From Syntrophaceae bacterium UBA3084 (lineage in GTDB: Bacteria; Desulfobacterota; Syntrophia; Syntrophales; UBA6807): DNA of 11,233 nucleotides. Position numbers and translations under genes: made by a program. Each line of letters begins with the position of its first letter. The first letter of the stretch is position 1. Positions 1-6,101 of the stretch are shown here, one piece after another. The notes under the pieces are model-generated. The model was not told the DNA's origin. It saw nothing but the letters and a program-made list of their open reading frames with translations, and ran no database searches. The DNA lies in NCBI GenBank assembly GCA_002367335.1, contig DFBI01000043.1, forward strand, positions 1-11,233, written 5' to 3'.

Positions 1-292
1 AGTGAGCAGATGAGAGAAACGAGATTTCTGTGAATTCTTTTTCGCTAATAGCCTTTCTTTCAGAAATAAATTTAAAAGATTCCTTGTACTTACAGATAGA
101 TTCCAGATCTTCTGTCATCCTTTTCATTGTTACACGGGCCATACTGTAAATATCGTCTTCATATCCCGTATCTTTAACAATTCTGAGGGTTCCTGTATAG
201 GCGGCATATACCGTAGCCAGAACTGTGCCCAGAATTAATATGGCGATGAGTATCTCAATCAGTGTGAAGCCGTTTTGTCTTGATTTAATCAT
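1..292 (-). CDS. gspJ: Type II secretion pseudopilin, GspJ-like (3' end outside window)
   Basis: Minor pseudopilin of a type II secretion system, expected at the tip of the periplasmic pseudopilus. I see the first 97 residues only; the gene runs off the left edge. The start is the ATG whose last complementary base is 292. It gives a short basic leader MIKSRQNG followed by FTLIEILIAILILGTVLATVYAAY: a prepilin peptidase site (G8|F9), the conserved Glu five residues after the cleavage point, and a hydrophobic N-terminal helix. The following region (Arg/Lys and Glu rich, MARVTMKRMTEDLES) resembles GspJ, and the upstream gspI neighbour fits the usual I-J order. No convincing Shine-Dalgarno is seen before the ATG; an in-frame TTG lies three codons upstream. 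The J rather than H or K assignment is inference from order and leader; type IV pilus minor pilins share the same N-terminus. Confidence 0.75.
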   Translation of the reverse strand, partial: MIKSRQNGFTLIEILIAILILGTVLATVYAAYTGTLRIVKDTGYEDDIYSMARVTMKRMTEDLESICKYKESFKFISERKAISEKEFTEISFLSSAH

Positions 293-323
293 TGTTACCA
301 ATTTTCAAATAAGGGATGGGTGG

Positions 324-347
324 CACGGACAAACTTGTTTGTCCGTG
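324..347. repeat. REP-like palindrome between gspI and gspJ
   Basis: Two perfect 11-base arms (first arm CACGGACAAAC) flank a 2-base centre, so RNA of either strand would fold into a strong hairpin. It is preceded by the G-rich run GGGATGGGTGGCA. G-rich sequence next to a palindrome is typical of REP elements mobilised by RAYT (REP-associated tyrosine) transposases, and a RAYT relic is present at 4290-4691. It may also act as an mRNA processing or attenuation site between the two pseudopilin genes; that is inference. Confidence 0.7.
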
Positions 348-400
348 TTCTTCCATCGGTCTCATATATGCCTGTTAATGGGTTACACTTCACTAACCCA

Positions 401-442
401 ACCTTGTACCTTGAACCTTTAGCCTTGGACCTTGTACCTGAG
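401..442. repeat. Six tandem heptad repeats, consensus ACCTTGN
   Basis: Six consecutive 7-base units start at 401, 408, 415, 422, 429 and 436; units one, two and five fit ACCTTGN exactly, and the others carry one to three changes. On the minus strand the unit reads NCAAGGT. The array ends four bases before the gspI stop codon. Similar 7-base-period arrays of different consensus occur at 1805, 8064, 9811 and 9901. Confidence 0.75.
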
Positions 443-445
443 CAG

Positions 446-811
446 TTATTTTTTTACGTATCTGTAAAGCACGAGCCTGTATGAATTGTTCGTTGTCATT
501 CTTTCGTTTATTACCGTCACTTCTATTTTTTTTACGTTTTCGATTTGTGTTCCCGTCACGTCAACCTTCCATGTGTAATCAGAAAAATTGTCTCCAAAAT
601 TCCCGCTGTCTGCGTTAATGTCTGCCGGTTTCATCATTTCCCATTCAGCCATCTTGCTCTGAGCCAGGAGAGACGCCGTTGTCGCAAACCTTGCCTGACC
701 CGCCATGGATATGCTCTGTGATTGCGACTGGAAAACAGCAACAATGGCAATGGCAAGAATGGCCATGGCTATCATGACCTCGAGCAGGGTAAAGCCGGAT
801 GAACTTTTCAT
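446..811 (-). CDS. gspI: Type II secretion pseudopilin GspI
   Basis: Minor pseudopilin GspI, a core tip subunit of the type II secretion pseudopilus in the inner membrane and periplasm. With the ATG at 811 the protein is 121 residues, the usual size for GspI. It opens with leader MKSSSG, then FTLLEVMIAMAILAIAIVAVF: prepilin cleavage site G6|F7, Glu at mature position 5, hydrophobic helix. The next stretch (SQSQSISMAGQARFATTASLLAQSKMAEWE) matches the GspI pattern of an alpha-helix followed by an A-x-x-LA-x-x-K-M-A-E segment. I prefer ATG 811 over the in-frame TTG at 823 because AAAGGT sits four bases before the ATG. No gspG or gspH precedes it; the gene starts its transcription unit opposite the ttcA-like gene, which is unusual because gspG-H-I-J-K is the common order. 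A 153-bp repeat-rich gap separates it from the gspJ-like gene. Confidence 0.85.
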   Translation of the reverse strand: MKSSSGFTLLEVMIAMAILAIAIVAVFQSQSQSISMAGQARFATTASLLAQSKMAEWEMMKPADINADSGNFGDNFSDYTWKVDVTGTQIENVKKIEVTVINERMTTNNSYRLVLYRYVKK

Positions 812-1051
812 TCTACCTTTCAAACCTTTAGTCCCTCTATCATTTACAGAGATAACTTTCTGATATCAGATGTTTTTAACATGATACAGTTCGTTTTTCA
901 ATTGAATTTATTCGATCCTTAGCCGGACATTAGCATTTGCACCATTATTTGTTTGATAGATGGTATATTATTTATTATTAGGATATAGATACTGATGCGG
1001 TAAAAACGCAGTTGTTTGAAATGAAAACTTTAAAGTCAGGATGATTCCGGT

Positions 1052-1831
1052 TTGACAGGTCAAAAAGGAACAAAACTCTTTTATCATTTGAAAAAATGGC
1101 TGGAAATATGTGCCCTTGATTACGACATGCTTGATGAAGGTGACAGGGTACTTGTAGGTGTTTCAGGCGGTTTGGACAGTCTGGTCCTTCTCGACCTTCT
1201 TAATGCTTCAATGATATTTTTACCCTCTTTTTCTGTAGTGGCGGTCAACATCGATCTCGGTTTTGATAAAACCTATAAAGATTATGCTGATCTCGAAGAA
1301 TATTTGAAGAAAAAGAGCTACGAATATATCATGGAAAAAACGGATATAGGTCCTTTGGCACACAGCGATTACAATAAGAAGAATCCATGTTTTTTGTGTT
1401 CACGCCTGAGGAAAAAGAGAATCATAGAAATTGCTGAAGAAAACGGCTGTAGCAAGATTGCCTTTGCCCATCACAAGGATGACATTGTTGAGACACTTCT
1501 TCTCAATATGTTTTATGCGCGGGAAATCAGTACGATGGTTCCCAACCAATCTATCTTCAAGGGAAAGTTTCATATTATTCGTCCTCTTGCCTATATCAGC
1601 GAAAGTTTGATAAAAAAATACGCAAAAGAACGGGGATTTCCGGTTATCGAAAACAGATGTCCGACAAGCAAAGTATCAAAAAGAGTGTATATCAAAAACG
1701 TTCTGGACGAATTAGAAAAACAAAACAAAGACATCCGGGAAAACATTTTCAAGTCGATGAGTCATGTAAAACCGGAGTATCTACTAATGCGGCAAAGCCG
1801 CAAAGGCAAAAGGTCAACGGCAAAAGGCTAA
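1052..1831 (+). CDS. ttcA: TtcA-family tRNA 2-thiocytidine synthetase-like protein
   Basis: PP-loop ATPase related to TtcA, which uses ATP and an Fe-S cluster to put sulfur on cytidine 32 of tRNAs in the cytoplasm. The 259-residue product shows the PP-loop SGGLDS at 38-43, a CxxC pair (C113, C116, in NPCFLCSRLRKKR), the AHHKDDIVETLLLNMFY signature at about 139-155, and a third cysteine at 203 (NRCPTSK). In TtcA two CxxC cysteines plus one later cysteine hold the [4Fe-4S] cluster. The P-loop has Leu where TtcA usually has Lys (SGGKDS). The start is TTG 1052 with TCAGGA ending about ten bases upstream; no in-frame ATG is better, and DYDMLDEGDRV aligns with the start of the TtcA core. The last 14 or so codons are encoded by a dispersed repeat (1784-1839), so the C-terminus MRQSRKGKRSTAKG is probably not ancestral. 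smpB follows after 38 bp, probably co-transcribed. Substrate specificity beyond the family is not visible. Confidence 0.8.
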   Translation: MTGQKGTKLFYHLKKWLEICALDYDMLDEGDRVLVGVSGGLDSLVLLDLLNASMIFLPSFSVVAVNIDLGFDKTYKDYADLEEYLKKKSYEYIMEKTDIGPLAHSDYNKKNPCFLCSRLRKKRIIEIAEENGCSKIAFAHHKDDIVETLLLNMFYAREISTMVPNQSIFKGKFHIIRPLAYISESLIKKYAKERGFPVIENRCPTSKVSKRVYIKNVLDELEKQNKDIRENIFKSMSHVKPEYLLMRQSRKGKRSTAKG

Positions 1832-1839
1832 AGGCCAGA
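1784..1839. repeat. Palindrome plus five heptads (dispersed repeat copy in ttcA 3' end)
   Basis: Positions 1784-1805 (22 bases, containing the palindrome GCGGCAAAGCCGC at 1789-1801) are identical to the reverse complement of 9923-9944. The palindrome runs into five 7-base units at 1805, 1812, 1819, 1826 and 1833, all beginning GG (two are GGCAAAA). The second copy, near 9901-9944, has the same design: the palindrome followed, on the minus strand, by CAGGGAT-type heptads. The stop codon of the ttcA-like gene (1829-1831) lies inside this repeat. Confidence 0.7.
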
Positions 1840-1869
1840 AATGAAGACTCTAAAAGAGGGGACAGGCAG

Positions 1870-2340
1870 GTGGCAAAAAAAGAATCGTCTGAAAAAATTA
1901 TATGCCAGAATAAACTGGCACGGCGTAACTATTTTATTGATGATACTTATGAGACGGGGATTGTTCTTGTCGGTACGGAAGTAAAGGCGCTGCGTGAAGG
2001 CAGGGGGAATCTCAAAGACAGCTATGCCGGAGTGAAAAATGGAGAGGTTTTTCTCTACGATATGCATATCAGCCCTTATTCCCACGGCAATCGATGCAAT
2101 CATGACCCTCTCCGGGCAAGGAAACTCTTACTTCATCAAAGAGAAATAAGAAAATTGTATGCCAAGTCCAGAGAAAAAGGATTGACGCTCGTTCCATTAA
2201 AAGCCTATTTCAAAAATGGAAAGGTAAAGGTAGAAATTGGCGTTGGAAAAGGTAAGAGACTCTATGATAAACGGGAAGATATGAAGACAAAAGAAGACAA
2301 AAGAGACATGGAGCGGGCCTTTAGAGAAAAGTTTCGGTAG
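1870..2340 (+). CDS. smpB: SsrA-binding protein SmpB
   Basis: SmpB binds the tRNA-like end of tmRNA and brings it to stalled ribosomes for trans-translation. I choose GTG 1870 as start: GAGGGG lies eight bases upstream and the product is 156 residues, the normal SmpB length. The frame is open farther upstream to 1657, but that part overlaps the ttcA-like gene and the repeat and has no homologous look. Family features seen: KLARRNYFIDDTYETGIVLVGTEVKALREGRGNLKDSY at about 15-52, the FLYDMHISPYSHGNRCNHDPLRARKLLLH block at about 61-89, the GLTLVPLKAYFKNGKVKVEIGVGKGKRLYDKR core at about 104-135, and a basic C-terminal tail to residue 156 that normally becomes helical in the decoding centre. It lies just upstream of ssrA, a common arrangement. 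Confidence 0.96.
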   Translation: MAKKESSEKIICQNKLARRNYFIDDTYETGIVLVGTEVKALREGRGNLKDSYAGVKNGEVFLYDMHISPYSHGNRCNHDPLRARKLLLHQREIRKLYAKSREKGLTLVPLKAYFKNGKVKVEIGVGKGKRLYDKREDMKTKEDKRDMERAFREKFR

Positions 2341-2362
2341 CTTTTCGTTTGCCATTTTTCCT

Positions 2363-2391
2363 TTGACTAATGATGTTAAAGGAATTATATT
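2363..2391 (+). promoter_or_regulatory. Sigma70-type promoter of ssrA
   Basis: TTGACT at 2363-2368 and TATATT at 2386-2391 are separated by exactly 17 bases, a near-consensus housekeeping promoter. Transcription would begin near 2398, a few bases before the mature tmRNA 5' end at 2406, as expected for a precursor trimmed by RNase P. It lies between the smpB stop and ssrA, so ssrA can be transcribed independently of smpB. Confidence 0.7.
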
Positions 2392-2405
2392 AATTTTGTA
2401 AATAT

Positions 2406-2761
2406 GGGGGCGTCACGGTTTCGACGGGGATAGTTGAAGCTGTAGAAGCGTGCCGAGGTTCCTACAGGCCTCGTTAAACAGGTAGGAAACAACTAATCGC
2501 AGATAATTACGATTACGCTTTAGCCGCGTAAGACGGCTAACGTTTTCCTGATCTCTCCTGTTGGATCAGATGAAAACGTCATACAGACAGGATAACCAAT
2601 CTTCTTTTCCTGGAGGAAGAAAGGCGAAAAATCTACAGGATAGTATCTGATTAATCCTGCCTTTGGGAGTTTTCGGATGCGAATTTAAATCAAAGGATAC
2701 GCACGAAGAAACTGCAGTGGAATATTTTCGGACGCGGGTTCGACTCCCGCCGCCTCCACCA
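2406..2761 (+). ncRNA. ssrA: Transfer-messenger RNA (tmRNA, one-piece)
   Basis: tmRNA acts as alanyl-tRNA and then as mRNA to release stalled ribosomes and tag the nascent protein for proteolysis. The 5' end GGGGGCG (2406-2412) pairs with CGCCTCC (2751-2757), followed by the discriminator A and an encoded CCA (2759-2761). The T-arm GGGTTCGACTCCC and the 5' GTCACGGTTTCGACGGGGA block are hallmarks. The tag frame starts at the resume codon GCA 2499 and ends at TAA 2529-2531, giving ADNYDYALAA. Around it I can see pairings such as TTCCTAC/GTAGGAA before the tag, and ACGTTTTC/GAAAACGT enclosing CTGATC/GATCAG after it, consistent with the pseudoknot scaffold. At 356 bases it is the normal one-piece form. 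Ends are inferred from pairing. Confidence 0.97.
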
Positions 2762-2797
2762 TATTTGTAGTTAATGTTCAATAGGTTACCCTTTGCT

Positions 2798-2828
2798 GGC
2801 TGCTCCGGATTTGGTTGCAGCCTTCTTC
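2798..2828 (+). terminator. Possible weak terminator after ssrA
   Basis: GGCTGC (2798-2803) and GCAGCC (2817-2822) form a perfect 6-bp GC-rich stem with a 13-base loop, followed by TTCTTC. The T-run is interrupted and the loop is large, so it may be only a hairpin. It lies 37 bases after the mature tmRNA 3' end. Confidence 0.3.
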
Positions 2829-2903
2829 AAAAGTCTCACCATGTGACACCTCCCTGATCTTAGATGAAAATGTTGGAACGGGAAAATATCGGGTTAATTG
2901 TAA

Positions 2904-4265
2904 ATGATATTGACGGAGGAATTTAGCCTGACAGAAGATACTAAAATATGCGATGAACTTACCGGGTTGCCCAGTGAACCGATTGACAGCATAGTCGATC
3001 CGCTTAAGCGCTTTCTTCATATCGAGTCTACAAGCGGTATTGTACTTCTCGTGGCTACCATTATCGCTTTACTTCTTGCCAACTCTCCCGTTGCAGAAGA
3101 CTTTCTCGCATTGTGGAAAAAAATGTTCGGCTTCAGAATAGGCGAGTTCCAGATGAATTACTCCTTTCAACACTGGATCAACGACTTTCTAATGGCGGTC
3201 TTCTTTTTCGTCATCGGGCTGGAGGTTAAGCGTGAACTGGTGCTGGGTGAACTGCGGGACATAAGGCATGCGGCTCTACCCATAATCGGTGCGATCGGTG
3301 GGATGCTTGTGCCGGCTTTGATCTATTTCGCTCTCCAGCACGGCAGTCCGGCGGAGCGGGGCTGGGGCATTCCCATAGCCACGGATATCGCATTCGTTGT
3401 TGGTTGCCTGGTCGTACTTGGTTCCCGGATTCCTAACAACCTGAGGGTGATGCTGCTCTCACTGGCCATTGTAGATGATATTGGCGCCATTCTGGTGATC
3501 GCTGTCGGCTACACGGAGAGTCTTAATCTAAATGCTTTGGTGCTCGGTCTTCTTGGCATTGCATGTTTACTCGGCCTGATGAAGCTTGGCGTTCGCAATG
3601 TCGCCGTTTATTTAGGGGTTGCTCTTCTTATATGGTTCGGGTTCCATGAATCCGGCATCCATGCCACCATAGCCGGAGTGATTGTCGGGCTTCTCACCCC
3701 CACAAGAGCCTGGATCAGCGAGGGACGCCTGCGTAAAATCGTTAATAGCGGCATGTGTTTTCTACAGGGCGAAGGCTGGAGTTCCTCTTCGGAGCGGTAT
3801 GCTGCCCTCCGCCGGATGGAGCGAGCTGCACGCAAAACCATTTCTCCCATCGACCGCTTTGAAACATATCTTCACCCATGGGTCGGCTTTGTTATCATGC
3901 CTGTCTTTGCGCTGGCAAACGCCGGTGTTACGATTCAGGTATCGGATTTTACTAATCCAGTTGTGATTGCAGTCATAATGGGACTTTTTGTGGGAAAGCC
4001 GGTTGGAATTATTCTTTTCAGTTGGGTGGGTGTAAAATCAGGTCTTGCGAAATTGCCCGAGGGGGTTAACTGGAGTATGATTACCGGCGGCGGCTTTTTA
4101 GCTGGAATTGGATTTACCATGGCCATTTTTATTGCAAACCTGGCGCTGGATGGTAATTTGCTCAGCGCTGCCAAGATTGGAATTCTGGCAGGGTCGGTTC
4201 TCAGTGCTGTCGTGGGGGTGATTCTCCTGGTTCTTTTTCAGCCAAAACGTGAACAGGTCAAGTGA
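2904..4265 (+). CDS. nhaA: Na+/H+ antiporter NhaA
   Basis: Inner-membrane antiporter that exports sodium in exchange for protons, for pH and sodium homeostasis. The product is 453 residues with about a dozen hydrophobic segments. Family signatures seen: FFFVIGLEVKRELVLGELRD (about 100-119), GWGIPIATDIAF with D161 (equivalent to E. coli D133), LAIVDDIGAI with D191 and D192 (equivalent to the ion-binding pair D163/D164), and VGKPVGI with K365 (equivalent to K300), then AGIGFTMAIFIANLAL. It is longer than the roughly 390-residue E. coli protein, through a 40-residue cytoplasmic N-terminal extension and a hydrophilic loop at about 268-322. Start choice is uncertain: ATG 2904 has no Shine-Dalgarno, while a strong GGAGGA (2915-2920) lies inside the frame and sits seven bases before an in-frame CTG at 2928. 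It appears to be transcribed alone; the stop is 24 bp from the convergent transposase relic. Confidence 0.95.
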   Translation: MILTEEFSLTEDTKICDELTGLPSEPIDSIVDPLKRFLHIESTSGIVLLVATIIALLLANSPVAEDFLALWKKMFGFRIGEFQMNYSFQHWINDFLMAVFFFVIGLEVKRELVLGELRDIRHAALPIIGAIGGMLVPALIYFALQHGSPAERGWGIPIATDIAFVVGCLVVLGSRIPNNLRVMLLSLAIVDDIGAILVIAVGYTESLNLNALVLGLLGIACLLGLMKLGVRNVAVYLGVALLIWFGFHESGIHATIAGVIVGLLTPTRAWISEGRLRKIVNSGMCFLQGEGWSSSSERYAALRRMERAARKTISPIDRFETYLHPWVGFVIMPVFALANAGVTIQVSDFTNPVVIAVIMGLFVGKPVGIILFSWVGVKSGLAKLPEGVNWSMITGGGFLAGIGFTMAIFIANLALDGNLLSAAKIGILAGSVLSAVVGVILLVLFQPKREQVK

Positions 4266-4284
4266 AAAAGGGGCAAAAAGGGGA
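4265..4284. repeat. Tandem 10-bp direct repeat at the edge of the transposase relic
   Basis: AAAAAGGGG followed by C, then again AAAAAGGGG followed by A, immediately after the nhaA stop and just before ATAGATTTATTTATT. It marks the downstream border of the RAYT relic. Confidence 0.5.
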
Positions 4285-4289
4285 TAGAT

Positions 4290-4691
4290 TTATTTATTTG
4301 TTTTGCTCGGCCTCCCTTGTCCACGAAATTCCACCCGCCTTGCAATTTTTTTCTCGATCTCATCTACAAATCTGGAACTGCCGGTCAACTGTCCCTGTTG
4401 CAATGCTTGACGGATTAAGCTCCATTCCCCTTCTGGAATTGTCCCTTTTACCCACACCGCATAAACTTCTGACCGGTCTTTCTCATTCTCGGCAAGCCCC
4501 ATGTAGCAAGGATCGTAATCCAACCATTCTCTTTCGTGATTACCTATCTTGATGCCATAACTAGACCAGCGGTAATCAGAAGGATCAACAACAATTCCAG
4601 CACGCACAGGATTCAATTCAACATACCGGCAACATGCCAAGAGATATTCGTCCGTGCTGATCGGACTCGATTTGAAGGGTCTCTCAAGAGG
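4290..4691 (-). pseudogene. RAYT (REP-associated Y1 transposase), C-terminal remnant
   Basis: C-terminal part of a REP-associated tyrosine transposase (Y1, IS200/IS605-like superfamily). The frame is open on the minus strand from just after a TGA at 4692-4694 to the stop at 4290. It encodes RPFKSSPISTDEYLLACCRYVELNPVRAGIV, then DPSDYRWSSYG and a tail RRVEFRGQGRPSKTNK: the ELNPVRAG and WSSY motifs and the GRP-K tail are diagnostic. Roughly 120 N-terminal residues, including the HUH metal-binding motif, are missing, so it cannot be active. An initiation at TTG 4640 would give a 116-residue fragment, but I regard the locus as a decayed gene. It abuts GTCAAACGGAGCCCTGACC (reverse complement of 4692-4710) on its upstream side and the A/G-rich direct repeat at 4265-4284 on the other, which suggests the element ends survived while its middle was deleted. 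Confidence 0.8.
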
Positions 4692-4718
4692 TCAGGGCTC
4701 CGTTTGACTTATCTTGTT

Positions 4719-4735
4719 GATTACCGGTTGTAATC
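4719..4735. repeat. Small inverted repeat GATTAC/GTAATC
   Basis: A perfect 6-bp stem with a 5-base loop, followed on the plus strand by an AT-rich stretch. It lies between the transposase relic and the 3' end of the patatin gene. It may be the subterminal hairpin of the old element or a weak transcription end. Confidence 0.35.
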
Positions 4736-4768
4736 TATAATTAATAATTTATTTAGTCCACCGACATT

Positions 4769-5920
4769 CTATATCTCTTCTACGACATCACGAATTTTCT
4801 TACTCTCTACCAATTCGAGAAATTGTTCACCCAGCGTCTCCGATAATTCGACCGCATGCCACCAGTTTGTTATTCGTGTTGAAGGATTGTCAGCGAATGT
4901 TTTAAAATCTTCACGATCCGGTATCTTACCACCGGGTAATTTCTGGATAAACTTTTCCGTCGGGCAAACCATTAAAACGTTCTCGAGGGCTTCAGGCTGT
5001 GGTTTTTTATACTGTAGCTTCTTATCCAGCCAGCCTGGAATAATCCTTTCCTGGTGATGAAAAAGGAGAATAACATCTTCCTTTTTTTCCGCATACTGTT
5101 GATTCAGGTGATAATCCATAAGTCCACCATCCCGGTAGGTCCCATTTGGAGCCCCATATATATTCTTCACACCGGCAACGACCAGTGGAATTGCTGAAGA
5201 AGCCAGAAGAGCATGCTTGAAATTTGCTTCATTCAGCTTAATGGCTTTCCCTCTGAAATTTTTCTTGAGACAGAATTGCGGAGGAAGAGGACTGTTATAA
5301 AATACAACTCTCTGGAAAAAGTTGTGGAGCCATGAGCTGTTCGCCGCGTTATACAAGAAGCTGAAGCCAAGACCCAGTCTTTGTATCCATTCCATTTCCG
5401 AAGACGCAAGGCCCTTTGCTCTCGACGTTGTTATAGCCAGGCGAAAATTGCTGTTTGCCAATGCAAATGGAACTGCATCATCATCAATATAATTGTTGAC
5501 TACTCTGTGTATTGATTCCAGAATGGTTTCCGGTGTATCCATTCTGTTGAATGACATTGAAATGTAACCTTCCATGAGTCTGCGATAGCTTTCTGTGGCT
5601 TCCGGCTGTAACCAGGCCGCAAATCGCAAAGCCCCGGCAGAGGAACCGGCAAGCAGTACAGGCTGGTGTCTGCCGAGTGTCCCACTTTGAAATAATGTCA
5701 TATCAAAGCCACTTGCTACCAGCCATCTGGGGCCAACGGCAGGCCCAACATATGTGGTAACCTGATCAAAATTAAACCCACCTTCTCTGATCATCTTATA
5801 AACATTTTTTCCTGCTTTAACTGAAATATCTGCCATTGTCGTCCAACACTTTTTGTTTCTGACATGAAAAGATTTATGATCAAAGAGAAAAACGCTCACC
5901 TGTCTTGACACGAATTTCAT
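4769..5920 (-). CDS. Patatin-like lipid acyl hydrolase
   Basis: Patatin-fold serine hydrolase with the Ser-Asp dyad of phospholipase A-type enzymes. In the 383-residue frame the nucleophile elbow is GSSAG at 92-96 (Ser94) and the second catalytic motif is DGG at 264-266 (RDGGLMDYH). Upstream, GPAVGPRW (about 59-66) is at the place of the glycine-rich oxyanion loop of patatins but departs from the usual GGGxRG form. SSAIPLV (about 241-247) is a typical patatin element before the DGG. No signal peptide or membrane segment is clear. Start is uncertain: ATG 5920 has no Shine-Dalgarno, and ATG 5836 (MADISVKAGKNVY) would remove 28 poorly hydrophobic residues and begin near the first conserved-looking part. 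It is a single-gene unit, divergent from proA and convergent with nothing functional. Substrate is unknown; the name does not imply a known lipid target. Confidence 0.8.
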   Translation of the reverse strand: MKFVSRQVSVFLFDHKSFHVRNKKCWTTMADISVKAGKNVYKMIREGGFNFDQVTTYVGPAVGPRWLVASGFDMTLFQSGTLGRHQPVLLAGSSAGALRFAAWLQPEATESYRRLMEGYISMSFNRMDTPETILESIHRVVNNYIDDDAVPFALANSNFRLAITTSRAKGLASSEMEWIQRLGLGFSFLYNAANSSWLHNFFQRVVFYNSPLPPQFCLKKNFRGKAIKLNEANFKHALLASSAIPLVVAGVKNIYGAPNGTYRDGGLMDYHLNQQYAEKKEDVILLFHHQERIIPGWLDKKLQYKKPQPEALENVLMVCPTEKFIQKLPGGKIPDREDFKTFADNPSTRITNWWHAVELSETLGEQFLELVESKKIRDVVEEI

Positions 5921-6101
5921 TAAATACTATAAGATATTTACCTGATGGTAAGTATTCTTTGTGAGATATATGCACTGGTATAAACAGATTCTCTCATTTT
6001 GATTTTGATGAATTTCTTCCGATTACAAAAAATTTAATGGCATTACTTGCAAAATAATGATGATAAATCAAGAATATATTTAATTCAGACAGGGTGGATA
6101 C

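Noticed and set aside
401..442. CRISPR-like array
   Set aside because: Units are 7 bases with no spacers; this is a tandem repeat, not a CRISPR.
953..981. Promoter for the ttcA-like gene (TTGATA with TATTAG)
   Set aside because: The region is very AT-rich and several equally poor pairs exist, so no single promoter can be supported.
1657..1869. N-terminal extension of smpB to 1657
   Set aside because: It overlaps the ttcA-like gene and the repeat, has low-complexity basic composition, and SmpB homology starts after GTG 1870 with its own Shine-Dalgarno.
4262..4552. Plus-strand ORF overlapping the nhaA stop
   Set aside because: Antisense shadow of the RAYT relic, whose minus-strand translation has clear family motifs.
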